DNA from: Oscillospiraceae bacterium
GTDB taxonomy: Bacteria; Bacillota; Clostridia; Oscillospirales; Oscillospiraceae
Assembly (NCBI GenBank): GCA_910574635.1
Contig: CAJTCG010000003.1
Span: forward strand, 62,001 to 126,000
Length of the DNA: 64,000 nt
Reading direction: 5' to 3'
Part shown: positions 41,490-50,665 of the stretch, one piece after another
Numbering within the stretch: the first letter of the stretch is position 1
How the letters are laid out: the number at the start of each line of letters is the position of its first letter
The notes under the pieces: generated by a model
The model's input: the letters and a program-made list of their open reading frames with translations, nothing else
Told to the model about the DNA's origin: nothing
Database searches by the model: none
Position numbers and translations under genes: made by a program

Positions 41490-41867
41490 ATGGATATGAA
41501 AGGCTTCCAGTCATACAAGGAGCAAAGCGTCAACACCATGACCCAGGGGGAGCTGCTGCTGCTTTTGTATGACGAGCTGTATAAACGCCTGTCTCAGGCG
41601 GAGCTCATGCTGGATCAGCAAAACTTCCCCGTCTATGAGGCTTCCATTGAGCGTTCGGTCGCCATCATCGACTACCTGGACTCCACGCTGGACCGGCAGT
41701 ATCCCATCAGCAAAAACCTGGCCCAGCTGTACGAGTATTTTACCTATGAGCTGGGCCGGGCGAAAATCGGCCGCCGCAAGGAGGTCCTGACCCATGTGAA
41801 AAGCATGGTGGGCGAACTGCGGGACGCCTTCCGCCAGGCGCAAAAGAGCGGAGACTCGGGAAAGTAG
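41490..41867 (+). CDS. fliS: Flagellin chaperone FliS
   Basis: This 125-residue helical protein shows FliS features: an N-terminal YKEQSVNTMTQGELLLLLYD block and a middle helix with IDYLDSTLD. It binds flagellin and keeps it unassembled until export. Flagellin genes are not in the window. GGCGGTGATCC precedes the ATG. The next gene begins 9 bp later, so both are co-transcribed after fliD. Confidence 0.95.
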   Translation: MDMKGFQSYKEQSVNTMTQGELLLLLYDELYKRLSQAELMLDQQNFPVYEASIERSVAIIDYLDSTLDRQYPISKNLAQLYEYFTYELGRAKIGRRKEVLTHVKSMVGELRDAFRQAQKSGDSGK

Positions 41868-41876
41868 GGATTCAAG

Positions 41877-42263
41877 ATGGAAGCACCGGCGCTGATGGAT
41901 GCCCACGTACAGCTGAAACGAATCTATACCGCGCTGAACGAGGCCCTGGATTTGACCCGCCAGCTGGCGGACGCCGTGGACCGGGACGATCAGGTTTCGG
42001 CGCAGATGCTGGTTTCCATGCGGCAGGAGCCCATTGACAAGCTGTCCAGGGCCCGCCAGGCCCTGGACCAGCAGCGGCAGAGCTTGCCGCCCTCCGCTGC
42101 CGCCCGCCTTTCCGCCATTTTGAGGGGCGAGGCGGCGGAGTCGGCGGAAGAGGCTCCGCTGACGGCCCAGGTTGGCGTGAATCAACGGGTCTTGAAGCAG
42201 CTTGTGGAGCTGGACCAGGTGGTCAACCGCAAGCTGGCGCGAGAGAAGTCCATTTACAAATAA
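41877..42263 (+). CDS. Small helical protein after fliS, possible flagellar chaperone
   Basis: This 128-residue protein is almost all predicted helix, rich in Gln, Ala, Arg and Leu, with no membrane segment. Its length, composition and place immediately after fliS match the slot where FliT-type or FlgN-type export chaperones occur. The sequence has no motif I can use to choose between them, and these families are poorly conserved. The ribosome site is weak, so translation may be coupled to fliS. Confidence 0.55.
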   Translation: MEAPALMDAHVQLKRIYTALNEALDLTRQLADAVDRDDQVSAQMLVSMRQEPIDKLSRARQALDQQRQSLPPSAAARLSAILRGEAAESAEEAPLTAQVGVNQRVLKQLVELDQVVNRKLAREKSIYK

Positions 42264-42267
42264 GACA

Positions 42268-42322
42268 ACGCGCGAGAGCCGGAGCCCGGCCGGATTGTCC
42301 GGGCTCCCGCCTTTGCGCGCGT
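42268..42322 (+). other. Two-tier stem-loop after the fliD-fliS unit
   Basis: An inner 9-bp stem (42281-42289 with 42299-42307) sits inside an outer 7-bp stem (42268-42274 with 42316-42322). It follows the small helical gene directly but lacks a T run. It may be an mRNA 3' structure or a Rho-assisted end; the rest of the 146-bp gap to the ABC gene shows nothing clear. Confidence 0.5.
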
Positions 42323-42409
42323 AAGGACGGATACCGGGAAACCGCCGCCCGGCGGAGGACGAAGCCCAGTTCGCCGGAGGCATGATTCAAGACTACGGGA
42401 GCGCAGAGT

Positions 42410-43147
42410 ATGCCCACGATTACGCTGGAAAATGTGACAAAGAACTATAAGCTGGACCGACGGCAGCAAAAAGAGCAGAAGGGTAAAAAGTATGAGGTCG
42501 GCGTGGAGGATATCAACCTGACCATCCGGCAGGGGGAGTTTGTCTTCCTGGTCGGCAGCAGCGGCGCAGGCAAGAGCACGCTGCTGGACCTGATTTCCGG
42601 GAAGATTAGGCCCGACAAGGGCACGGTGTACCTGGATAAAAAGGACCTCTCCAAGCTGATTCCCTGGAGCCAGAACCGCATGGCCATCCTCTTCGGCAAG
42701 GTCCAGCAGGAGCACAGCCTCATCCGGAAAATGACCGTGGAGGAAAACCTCTGGGTGGCCGCCCAGGTGGGACGGCGCCGCTTTGAAAGCGGCAAGCATG
42801 TGGATCTCCGGGTGAAGAAGGTGCTGGGCCTGGTGGGAATGCGGGGCGTGGAAGCCCGGTATCCCGTGGAGATGTCCATTGGCGAGTGCCGCCGGGTGGA
42901 GCTGGCCCGGGCCCTTATCAACAGCCCCCCCATTCTGGTGCTGGACGAGATCACGGCCAACCTGGATGACGACAACATCTGGGATATGTTCCAGCTTTTG
43001 CAGGAGGTCAACCGCATGGGCACCACCGTCATCATGGCCACCCACGCCAGCCGGTATGTCAACATCATGCGCCGGCGGGTGATTACACTGGTGGACGGGA
43101 AGATTTTCGGCGATGTCGAGAAGGGAAGATACGGCGACGTGGTGTGA
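42410..43147 (+). CDS. FtsE-like ABC transporter ATP-binding protein
   Basis: The 245-residue ATPase has Walker A GSSGAGKST (residues 49-57), Walker B ILVLDE (175-180), a D-loop with ANLDD and a switch His (ATHASRYV). The signature normally LSGGQ is MSIGE (155-159), with Ile replacing the first Gly; this is unusual and could alter nucleotide binding. The fold is closest to FtsE, but no ftsX or permease neighbour is seen within the window. It lies between fliS and an MCP, so its job is not clear. The start is an ATG with GGGAGCGCAGAG before it. Confidence 0.88.
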   Translation: MPTITLENVTKNYKLDRRQQKEQKGKKYEVGVEDINLTIRQGEFVFLVGSSGAGKSTLLDLISGKIRPDKGTVYLDKKDLSKLIPWSQNRMAILFGKVQQEHSLIRKMTVEENLWVAAQVGRRRFESGKHVDLRVKKVLGLVGMRGVEARYPVEMSIGECRRVELARALINSPPILVLDEITANLDDDNIWDMFQLLQEVNRMGTTVIMATHASRYVNIMRRRVITLVDGKIFGDVEKGRYGDVV

Positions 43148-43216
43148 AAGCCTCGGGAAGCCGATTAGAATAAAAGAAATCTTGACGCATTTAAGAAAAC
43201 GAGGAGGAAGCAGGAA

Positions 43217-44989
43217 ATGATAAAAAACATGAAGATCAGGAAGAGCCTGATTATGGGGTTCGGGATCACCATCGTTGTTTCCGCGATCATCATCATCGTG
43301 TCGCTGGTCCTGATGGCGATGCAGAAGGGGCAGTACACCGACATTCTGGATAAGTACGTGGCGTCCAATGAACTGGTGTCCGAGTGCCGCATCAGCTACA
43401 ACATCGCCGCCCGGAATCTGCGTGACGCGGTGCTGTCCGGCGACATGACCAATGTGGACGCCACGAACAGTAAAATCAGTGAGCTGAGCGCCCAGCTGAC
43501 CGAGCTGTCCAATACCTATCCCCTGGACGACAAGACTGAGCTGAACTCCTTCATCAGCCTGGTGGAGGCCTGGGAGAAGGAGGCCGCCAGCATCGGCGAG
43601 ACGGCCCGTACAAACCAGCAGAAGGCAGCCGAGATGCTGGTCAATGACTGCACTCCCGTTTTGAATCAAATGGCCACCGCCGGCGAAGGACTGGCCGCCA
43701 AGCTCCAGGCGGAGCAGGAAGCCATCATCAAGCGGCAGAGCACGGTTTCCAACATTGCCATGATCTGCATTGTGGTAGCTATGATCATTGCCACTCTGGT
43801 GGTGCTCCGGCTGGCCCTGATCATCATCAAGAGCATCGTAATCCCCACGGAGAAGGTCCGGGCTGCCCTGGTGGGCTTCAGCGAGGGCAAGCTGGATATC
43901 CCCGTGGACTATGAGAGCAAAAGCGAGCTGGGCGAGATGTGCGACGCCCTGCGGACCAGCCAGAAGGTATTGGACAGCGTCATCAAGGACGCCTGCCACC
44001 TCCTGGAGGAGATGAGCGAGGGCAACTTCAACTGCCGCACTGACGCCGAGCAGTACTACGTGGGTGAGCTGTCCGACATGCTCAAGTCCATCCAGATTAT
44101 CAACCGCAGCCTCAGCGACACCCTGGCCCAGATCAGCCTCAGCGGCGAGCAGGTTTCCTCCGGCTCCGACCAGGTGTCCACCGGCGCCCAGGCCCTGGCC
44201 CAGGGCGCGACCGAGCAGGCCAGCGCCGTTCAGGAGCTGTCCGCCACCATTGCCGAGATCTCCAGTCGCTCCCAGAGCAACGCCAAGCGGAGCGAGGATG
44301 CCATCGACCACTCCAAGAACGCCGACCTGCGGGTCCGGGAGAGCGCCGACTACATGGAAGAGATGGTCAAGGCCATGGAGAAAATCTCCAGTTCCTCCGA
44401 GGAGATTGGAAAGATCATCGCCACCATCGAAAACATTGCCTTCCAGACCAACATCCTGGCGCTGAACGCCGCCGTGGAGGCCGCCCGGGCGGGCTCCGCC
44501 GGCAAGGGCTTCGCCGTGGTAGCCGACGAGGTGCGCAACCTGGCCACCAAGTCTGACCAGGCCGCCAAGGCCACCAAGGAGCTGATTGACAACTCCATCA
44601 CCTCCGTTCAGTACGGCAGCGAAATCGTCAAGCGGGTCTCCGAGTCCTTGGACAAGACGGTCCAGGCCACCAACGAGTCCATGTCCGCCCTCCAGGAGAT
44701 TGCCAAGGCCGTGGAGGAAGAGGCTTCCGCCATCGCCCAGGTCACCGAGGGCATCGACCAGATTTCCAGCGTGGTGCAGACCAACTCCGCCACCTCCGAG
44801 CAGTCCGCCGCCGCCAGCGAGGAGCTGAGCAGCCAGGCCAGCCTGATGAAGGATCTGCTGAGCAAGTTCCGCCTCCGCAACGACAGCGGAACCAGCACCT
44901 ACACTGCCCCCGCCTACACGGAGGAGAGCGCCGACACCTCCTATGACACCGGCTACACCAGCGGCGGAAGCGCCTTCAGCAAGTACTAA
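43217..44989 (+). CDS. Methyl-accepting chemotaxis protein
   Basis: The 590-residue receptor has a membrane helix at about 11-33, a 4-helix-bundle-like sensor (about 35-175) with repeated Asp/Glu/Asn helices, a second helix at about 175-200, a HAMP region, and a long cytoplasmic signalling coiled coil. The hairpin tip has the standard [18 protein letters not shown] and [15 protein letters not shown] blocks. The C-terminus ends in a Tyr/Thr/Ser-rich tail, without a clear NWETF-like pentapeptide. GAGGAGGAAG precedes the ATG. It is followed by a strong terminator. Confidence 0.96.
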   Translation: MIKNMKIRKSLIMGFGITIVVSAIIIIVSLVLMAMQKGQYTDILDKYVASNELVSECRISYNIAARNLRDAVLSGDMTNVDATNSKISELSAQLTELSNTYPLDDKTELNSFISLVEAWEKEAASIGETARTNQQKAAEMLVNDCTPVLNQMATAGEGLAAKLQAEQEAIIKRQSTVSNIAMICIVVAMIIATLVVLRLALIIIKSIVIPTEKVRAALVGFSEGKLDIPVDYESKSELGEMCDALRTSQKVLDSVIKDACHLLEEMSEGNFNCRTDAEQYYVGELSDMLKSIQIINRSLSDTLAQISLSGEQVSSGSDQVSTGAQALAQGATEQASAVQELSATIAEISSRSQSNAKRSEDAIDHSKNADLRVRESADYMEEMVKAMEKISSSSEEIGKIIATIENIAFQTNILALNAAVEAARAGSAGKGFAVVADEVRNLATKSDQAAKATKELIDNSITSVQYGSEIVKRVSESLDKTVQATNESMSALQEIAKAVEEEASAIAQVTEGIDQISSVVQTNSATSEQSAAASEELSSQASLMKDLLSKFRLRNDSGTSTYTAPAYTEESADTSYDTGYTSGGSAFSKY

Positions 44990-45090
44990 GCGGTTGTTCC
45001 GCCGGCCAAAGTAAGACGCGAGCTGTCATGGACATGGAATGAACGCAGGACCACTCGCGCCATCCCGCGCTGGCAGTAGAGTTCCCTGCC

Positions 45091-45131
45091 ATGATGCCAG
45101 AAAGCGGTTCGGTGCCGCTTTCTGGCATCAT
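45091..45131 (+). terminator. Intrinsic terminator after the MCP gene
   Basis: A perfect 17-bp stem (45091-45107 with 45115-45131) and a 7-nt loop lie about 100 bp after the MCP stop. Only TT follows before GC, so the T run is short, but the stem is strong. The remaining intergenic sequence (44990-45194) shows no gene. Confidence 0.7.
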
Positions 45132-45194
45132 TTGCGCCTCTATCGTCGATGCGCTTGAGAATCGGTTATGAAGAGGCAGGAAAAGGAGCGTCGC

Positions 45195-47162
45195 ATGATG
45201 AAGGATTTGAGAGCCCAGGAGCAGGATTTGATCTTTGCCCTGGATATCGGGACCCGCAGCGTCGTGGGCGTTGTGGGCCGGCCCTCCGGGGGCCGGTTCA
45301 AGGCCCTGGACATCGAAATGGCGGAGCACGGAAGCCGCGCCATGCTGGACGGACAAATTGATAACATCCATCAGGTGGGCGCCCTGGCCCGGACGGTGAC
45401 GGACCGCCTGGAGGAGCGCCTGGGCGTCCGTTTGGAGCGGGTCTGCGTGGCCGCCGCCGGGCGGGCCCTGCGGACCCAGAGCGGCAGCTTTACCATGGAT
45501 ATCAGCGCGGAGAAAACCATCAGCGCCGAGACCATCAGCCGCTTGGAGGCGGGGGCCCTCTCCGCCGCCGAAGAGGCCCTGCAGATGGAGGACGAGGTCC
45601 GGAGGCAGTTCTTCATGGTGGGCTACACCGTGGCGCAGTACCGGCTGGATAACTATCCCCTGGCCTCCCTGCTGGACCACAACGGGCAAAAAGCGGAGGC
45701 GGACGTGGTGGCCACCTTCCTCCCCGGAGAGGTGGTGGAGAGCCTCTATGCCGCCATGCGGACGGCGGGCCTCCAGGTCTCCAGCCTGACCCTGGAGCCC
45801 ATCGCCGCCATGAACGCCGCCATCCCCGTGGAGCTGCGGCTTTTGAACCTGGCGCTGGTGGACATCGGCGCGGGAACCACGGATATCGCCGTCTGCCGGG
45901 ACGGCAGCGTCACCGGCTACACCATGGCCACCATCGCCGGGGATGAGATTACCGAGGCCATTATGCGGACCTTCCTGGTGGACTTCCAGACCGCCGAGGA
46001 GATGAAGCGGAATCTCCGCCCTGGGGAGGACGTTTGTTACACGGATATCCTCGGCCTGGAGAACACCGCCGCCTTTGAGGAGCTCTATGCCGCCATTCAA
46101 GAGCCCATGGGCCGCCTGGCGGAGGCCATCGCCGTCCAGGTGACGGAGCTCAACGGCGGCGCGCCCTCGGCGCTGTTCCTGGCCGGAGGCGGCAGCAAGC
46201 TGGAGGGGCTCCGGGAGAAGGTGGCCGCCAGCCTGGGGATGGACGAGCGCCGGGTGGCCATCGCCGGAAACAATTTTGCCAAAAGCGCCTTTGCCGACGA
46301 GATGGACCTGAACAACCCGGAGTATGCCACGCCCCTGGGGATTGCCATTTCCGCGGGCCTGGGGCTTTTGAACGACAGCTATGTCATCACCCTCAACGGG
46401 GAGACCGCCAAGCTCTTCCGCAGCGGGACGCTGACGGTCCGGGACATTCTGCTGATGAACGGCTACACCTACGCCGACATGCTGGGCCGCTCCGGGAAGA
46501 ACCTGGGGGTGACCCTCAACGGGCGGCGCATGGTCCTCCGGGGCGAGCCCGCCGCGCCCGCCATTCTCCGGGTGAACGGGGAGGAGGCGGCCATCAACGC
46601 GGTGGTCCACGCGGGGGACAGCATCCGCTTCCAGCCCGCCCGCAGCGGCAGGGACGCCGCCAAGACCCTGGGCGAGCTGCTGGGGAAGGATTTCTCCGGC
46701 CGGGTGCTGCTGAACAACCGGGAGGGTGACCGGAAGGCCCCCCTGCGCCAGGGGGACGTGATCCTGACGCTGGAGGGCCCGGCAGGCCTTATTCCCCCGC
46801 TGCCGGAGCTTCCGCCGGAGCAGCCGGAGAAGACCGCCCCCCAGCCGGAACCCGACGCCCCGCCTCCGGCGCCTTTGCCGGAGGAGAAGGCGGAGCCGGT
46901 TTCTGAGGAGCCTCCCCAGCCGGAGCCCCCGAAGCCGGTGAAGCCCCGAATCCGCAAGCGGGAGGTGGAGATCCTCCTAAACGGCAAGCCCGTGGTTCTG
47001 CCGCCCAAGGAGAACGGCCAGCCCTATTACGTTATGGACCTGCTGGAGCGGTCCGGCGTGGATTTCGAGAAGCTGGAGGGCCCCGTCCGCCTGGCGGTGA
47101 ACGGAACGGAATGCGGTTTCAGCCAGGCGGTGAAGGACCGGGATTCCATCACCATCCACTGA
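45195..47162 (+). CDS. FtsA/PilM-like actin-fold ATPase with long C-terminal extension
   Basis: The protein has about 655 residues. Residues 1-400 show the actin-like ATPase fold of FtsA: the phosphate-1 motif FALDIGTRSVVGVVG, phosphate-2 ALVDIGAGTTDIAV, and adenosine motif LFLAGGGSKLEGL. The C-terminal 250 residues contain two regions resembling small beta-grasp or AAI-like units, a Pro/Glu-rich linker (about 540-595) and a final domain with VEILLNGKPVVLP. It is longer than FtsA (about 420) and lacks the C-terminal amphipathic helix typical of it. I place the start at 45195 after AAAAGGAG. Its partner may be the membrane protein encoded 37 bp downstream. A division role is not proven. Confidence 0.85.
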   Translation: MMKDLRAQEQDLIFALDIGTRSVVGVVGRPSGGRFKALDIEMAEHGSRAMLDGQIDNIHQVGALARTVTDRLEERLGVRLERVCVAAAGRALRTQSGSFTMDISAEKTISAETISRLEAGALSAAEEALQMEDEVRRQFFMVGYTVAQYRLDNYPLASLLDHNGQKAEADVVATFLPGEVVESLYAAMRTAGLQVSSLTLEPIAAMNAAIPVELRLLNLALVDIGAGTTDIAVCRDGSVTGYTMATIAGDEITEAIMRTFLVDFQTAEEMKRNLRPGEDVCYTDILGLENTAAFEELYAAIQEPMGRLAEAIAVQVTELNGGAPSALFLAGGGSKLEGLREKVAASLGMDERRVAIAGNNFAKSAFADEMDLNNPEYATPLGIAISAGLGLLNDSYVITLNGETAKLFRSGTLTVRDILLMNGYTYADMLGRSGKNLGVTLNGRRMVLRGEPAAPAILRVNGEEAAINAVVHAGDSIRFQPARSGRDAAKTLGELLGKDFSGRVLLNNREGDRKAPLRQGDVILTLEGPAGLIPPLPELPPEQPEKTAPQPEPDAPPPAPLPEEKAEPVSEEPPQPEPPKPVKPRIRKREVEILLNGKPVVLPPKENGQPYYVMDLLERSGVDFEKLEGPVRLAVNGTECGFSQAVKDRDSITIH

Positions 47163-47199
47163 AAGCGGGCCGCTTGAGTATAAGTAGGAGAGTGAAGCG

Positions 47200-48444
47200 T
47201 TGAAACAGGATAAGGCTGATAAGATCATACAAAAGGCCGAGCTCAAGGCGAAAAAAGCCGCCCAGCAGGTGGAAGCCGCCGGCAAAAAGGCCGAGGCGGC
47301 GCGGAAAAAGCAGGAGGCCCAGGCCCAGAAGAAAGCCGCCAAGGCTGCCGCCGCCGCCACGAAAAAAGCCGCCGCCAAGACCAAAAAGGCCGAGGCCGTG
47401 GCCAAGAAGGCCCAGGCGGCCGCGCAAAAGGCGGAGGAGAAAAAGGCCAAGGCCTTGGCCAAAGCCGCCTCCAAGTCCTCCGGGCCCGCGAAAGAGGGCG
47501 AGGGCGGTGAAGCCGAGGGAAAGAAAAAGAAGGGCAAGAAGAAGCTGCTGCTTATTCTCATCCCGGTGCTGGCCGCCGCCGTCGGCGTGGGGGCATTCTT
47601 CTTCCTGAAGGGCGGCGGGGAAGAGGAGGCGGAGGAGCTGGAGCCCATCCAGATTCCGCTGGAGTACGTGCTGAACGAGGTCCACATCACCGCCCTTCCG
47701 GTGAGCGGGGAAGAGGTGCTGGTCTACCAGGAGGAGGTCCAGCCGGAGCCCCCTGCGGAGCCGGAGAAGGAGGAAGAAAAAGACAAGGAGCAAGACGCCT
47801 CCGAGGAGAATGGGGAAGAGGGGCAGGCGGAGGAGCCCGCCGGAACGGAAGAGCCCGCCGCTGAAACGGAGGAGGCTCCCCCGAAAACCCTCTACCGCTA
47901 CGAGGGGCTGAAGAACCCCGCCGGCCTGATTGCCGGTTATACGGCGGTTATGACCTGCGAGGACGCGGGCTTCTCCGTGGTGGACGAGACGCTGCTGCGG
48001 ATCGATCCGCCGGAGGAGTTTGCCGCGCAGGGTTCCGTCCAGCTGGCCCGGAACGAGCCCAAGGGGGAAGATGGAACCGGCGGAGGGGTTTCCTCCCTGC
48101 TGCTGAGCTGGGAGGGAACCAGCTGCTCCGTGCTGCTGGATACGCCGGAGGGCCGGGTCCACGACCCGAAGCCGGAAGCGTCCGCTCCCTCCGCTCCCAG
48201 GCGGGGCCTGTCGGACCTGGAGGCCATCCATCCCTCCAAGCTGGGCTTGCCCGGCGAGTCCATGGAGGCCTATGAGATGATTCCGCAGGAAGGGTCCGTC
48301 CGCATTGCCGGGTCCATCTGCGTGCGGGTGAATATCTACGGCGAGGGCAACCAGTTTGCCGGAAGCTACTTCTTGTCTACCGACGGAAAGCTCTATAAGC
48401 TGGACGAGAGCGTCAACAAGGTGGTGGAGCTGGAGTGGGAGTGA
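47200..48444 (+). CDS. Lys/Ala-rich single-pass membrane protein
   Basis: The 414-residue protein has a remarkable N-terminal 105 residues that are almost entirely Lys, Ala, Glu, Gln repeats (histone H1-like or coiled coil), a transmembrane helix at about 118-137, then an acidic Glu/Pro-rich linker (about 185-240) and a C-terminal extracellular domain without recognised family. The basic cytoplasmic tail could contact nucleic acid or acidic proteins. Start is TTG at 47200, with AGGAGAGTGA. Co-transcribed with the FtsA-like gene. Its 3' end overlaps the convergent AAA+ gene by 52 bases. Confidence 0.8.
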   Translation: MKQDKADKIIQKAELKAKKAAQQVEAAGKKAEAARKKQEAQAQKKAAKAAAAATKKAAAKTKKAEAVAKKAQAAAQKAEEKKAKALAKAASKSSGPAKEGEGGEAEGKKKKGKKKLLLILIPVLAAAVGVGAFFFLKGGGEEEAEELEPIQIPLEYVLNEVHITALPVSGEEVLVYQEEVQPEPPAEPEKEEEKDKEQDASEENGEEGQAEEPAGTEEPAAETEEAPPKTLYRYEGLKNPAGLIAGYTAVMTCEDAGFSVVDETLLRIDPPEEFAAQGSVQLARNEPKGEDGTGGGVSSLLLSWEGTSCSVLLDTPEGRVHDPKPEASAPSAPRRGLSDLEAIHPSKLGLPGESMEAYEMIPQEGSVRIAGSICVRVNIYGEGNQFAGSYFLSTDGKLYKLDESVNKVVELEWE

Positions 48445-49835
48445 TCCGGAACCAGCCGGAGGCTTCCGGGCAGTCCCGTTAAGCGGTAGGCCGTCCGGCC
48501 CTGCGCCGCTGTGAGCAGGGGGGCTAAGAGGCTCTCCAGCACGCAGGCGGAGGACCGGACGGAGAGGGCGTCCCGCCCCGGCGTCAGCGCCCGGGCGGTC
48601 TCCGGGGCCACCCGGACGACGTCCACGCCGTACTCCCGGCCCAGGGCCGCAATCTGTTTGACGGTGACGGCTTGCCGGGCCTCCCCATCCAGGGCGCGAA
48701 AACCGATGACGCCGCTGAAGCGGCCCGCGATTTCCCGAAGCACGCCGAGGCGCACCATCGCCCGGCGTGCTTCTTCGTTTTCCCGGAAGAGCCGCTCCGC
48801 CAGCTCCGCCGGTCCGGCGGGCTCCCCCGGGTCCGCCGCCTTCTCCCGGAGGGGGGCGCGGTCCTGGGAGAAGCCCAGGGGACGCCCACCCGCCGCCGTC
48901 AGGTCCGCGTTGGTGGTGAAGACGAGGATACAGCGGCGGAAGTCCAGCTCCCGGTTTCCCTGTTCGTCGGCCCTGCGGGCCGTGCAGCGGCCCTCGTCCA
49001 GGATGGACATGAAGACCTTCAGGACCTCCGGATGGGCCTTTTCCAGCTCGTCGAACATGAAGACGGTGAAGGGGTCCCGCCGGACCGCCTCGAAAATGGG
49101 CTGGTCCTCATAGCCCACATAGCCCGGCGGCGCGCCGGTGAGGCGATGGACGGAGTGGGCTTCGGTGAAGGTGTTCAGCTCCGTCCAGACGAAGGAGTAC
49201 CGCCGCCCGCAGCAGCGCTCCAGGGCCGGGGCCAGGGCTTTCCCCAGCTCCGACTTGCCCACGCCGGTGGGCCCGTGGAAGACCAGGGACAAAGGGCGGG
49301 CCGGGGCCTTCTTCCCCGCGTGGCTGTAAAGCCGGAAGGCGGCGGCCTCCACGGCCCGGGGCTGTCCCAGGACCCGGGCCTCCAGCTCCTCCCGGAGCCT
49401 GCGGTAAAGGGGGGGCCAGGGGGAGGCGGACTCCTCCGCTGAAACCGGGGGACGGAGGGGACGGAAGGCGGAGCCCTCCGCCGAAACCGGGGGATGGAGA
49501 GGGCGGAAGGCGGAGCCCTCCGCCTCCCGCCGGAGGGAGGCCAGGCGGGCCGTCAGGGCCCCGTAGCTGTCAAAGCGCCAGACGCTCCGGGCGAAGAGGG
49601 CGGCCAGCACTACGCTTGTGCCCTGGTAAGCGACGGCGGGACGCCAGTAGAGGAGATACCCCCGGTCCCGCTTCAAAAAGCCCAAGACAGCTTGCTGGGG
49701 GACGCAGCCCTCCGGCATCCGGCAGTCGGGGAATTCATAGCTCCGGCCCTGGTCCCCCAGATCGTCGATGCGGCTCCGCAGAGCCTCCCGGACCTCCGGC
49801 CCGCAGGAGCAGAATTGGGAAAAGGTGACGCGCAT
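48393..49835 (-). CDS. Clp-type AAA+ ATPase, single nucleotide-binding domain
   Basis: The 480-residue protein has an unrecognised N-terminal region (about 1-100), then an insert of two 14-residue repeats (GSAFRPL-HPPVS/RPPVS at about 106-133), then a Clp/ClpB-type AAA+ domain: Walker A GPTGVGKS (188-195), GAPPGYVGY pore loop, Walker B VFMFDE (258-263). It resembles only the second AAA module of ClpB; the first module is absent. Start is ATG at 49835 with AAAGGAGG. It is convergent with the membrane-protein gene and overlaps it by 52 bases. The substrate is unknown; no Clp peptidase is nearby. Confidence 0.88.
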   Translation of the reverse strand: MRVTFSQFCSCGPEVREALRSRIDDLGDQGRSYEFPDCRMPEGCVPQQAVLGFLKRDRGYLLYWRPAVAYQGTSVVLAALFARSVWRFDSYGALTARLASLRREAEGSAFRPLHPPVSAEGSAFRPLRPPVSAEESASPWPPLYRRLREELEARVLGQPRAVEAAAFRLYSHAGKKAPARPLSLVFHGPTGVGKSELGKALAPALERCCGRRYSFVWTELNTFTEAHSVHRLTGAPPGYVGYEDQPIFEAVRRDPFTVFMFDELEKAHPEVLKVFMSILDEGRCTARRADEQGNRELDFRRCILVFTTNADLTAAGGRPLGFSQDRAPLREKAADPGEPAGPAELAERLFRENEEARRAMVRLGVLREIAGRFSGVIGFRALDGEARQAVTVKQIAALGREYGVDVVRVAPETARALTPGRDALSVRSSACVLESLLAPLLTAAQGRTAYRLTGLPGSLRLVPDHSHSSSTTLLTLSSSL

Positions 49836-49898
49836 GAAAAAGCCCTCCTTTTCCTAGTAGGATTTCCAAATTGAGGAAATTTTAAAAGGGCAAAAGAC

Positions 49899-49938
49899 AA
49901 AAAGGCCATGGATGACGAAAATCATCCATGGCCTTTTT
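49899..49938 (-). terminator. Intrinsic terminator, PilZ-SLH operon 1
   Basis: A perfect 17-bp stem (49899-49915 with 49922-49938) with T residues in the arms lies after the PilZ gene (leftward). It ends the operon that starts at 54811 and separates it from the AAA+ gene. Confidence 0.85.
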
Positions 49939-49958
49939 GGACGCCGGAGGTGAGCGGA

Positions 49959-50651
49959 TTACTCCTCCCGCCGGGCCCGAAGGACCTTCCGCTGGAGGGT
50001 GAAGATGACCTGGAGCAGCCGCTCCTGCTCCCGGGGCGGAACCTCTACAAACTGACAGCCGTATTCAAACTTCTTCATGGGGCTGGCGGTCTGGGCCCGG
50101 ACGGAGGTCCGCCTGACCTTGCAGGTGAGGGTGAAGGGCTCCTCCGTCGGAATCAGGGCGGCCTCCAGCTGGAAGGTGGACTCCAGCTGGAAGAGCTTCG
50201 TGGTCAGAATCCGGGCGCCTCCGGCGCTGATGTCCAGGACCTTGCAGGGGAATTTCTCCCCGGAGATGGAGCGGACCTGGCCGTCCACACCGGCATTCAG
50301 ACGGAAAAAGTTGCGGTTTTCGCTGCTTTGAAGGGATTGAAGCCGTTCAATGCGCCAGAATTTGGGGCCGTTGGGGCCCACGGAGCCGTTCAGCGTGAAG
50401 GTGTCCCCGTCCCGCTGGAAGCAGCGGAGCTTTACCCGCTGGTTGTACAGCCCCCGGGGGAGAAAGCCTCCGCTCTCGCCCAAGATGTCCACCTGGTTTC
50501 CTTGAAGGAGCTGAAGCCTGCCCACAAAAATCAGGGTGTTGGCGGGGGTCATCACCTCCACCTTCATGCCGTTGTAGAGGTCCGGGAAATCCTCCGACAG
50601 GGTGACGGGGGCGGGCTCTTCTTTTTTAAAAAGGGATTTGAAAAAAGCCAT
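49959..50651 (-). CDS. PilZ-domain c-di-GMP receptor (YcgR-like), paired with SLH protein 1
   Basis: The 230-residue protein has an N-terminal YcgR-like beta domain (about 18-100) and a C-terminal PilZ domain. The c-di-GMP binding residues are intact: RNFFR (113-117) and Asp140-x-Ser142-x-x-Gly145 in DISAGG. No membrane segment. YcgR-type proteins slow the flagellar motor or act elsewhere when c-di-GMP is bound. It follows the SLH surface-protein gene by 14 bp on the same strand, so it is co-transcribed. This pairing recurs in the other order at 54891-60582. Confidence 0.93.
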   Translation of the reverse strand: MAFFKSLFKKEEPAPVTLSEDFPDLYNGMKVEVMTPANTLIFVGRLQLLQGNQVDILGESGGFLPRGLYNQRVKLRCFQRDGDTFTLNGSVGPNGPKFWRIERLQSLQSSENRNFFRLNAGVDGQVRSISGEKFPCKVLDISAGGARILTTKLFQLESTFQLEAALIPTEEPFTLTCKVRRTSVRAQTASPMKKFEYGCQFVEVPPREQERLLQVIFTLQRKVLRARREE

Positions 50652-50665
50652 GGCGATCCTCCTTG

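Noticed and set aside
43145..43167. Sigma-28 promoter (GCCGATTA) upstream of the MCP gene
   Set aside because: The -10 core is tempting but no TAAA lies at 15-nt spacing.
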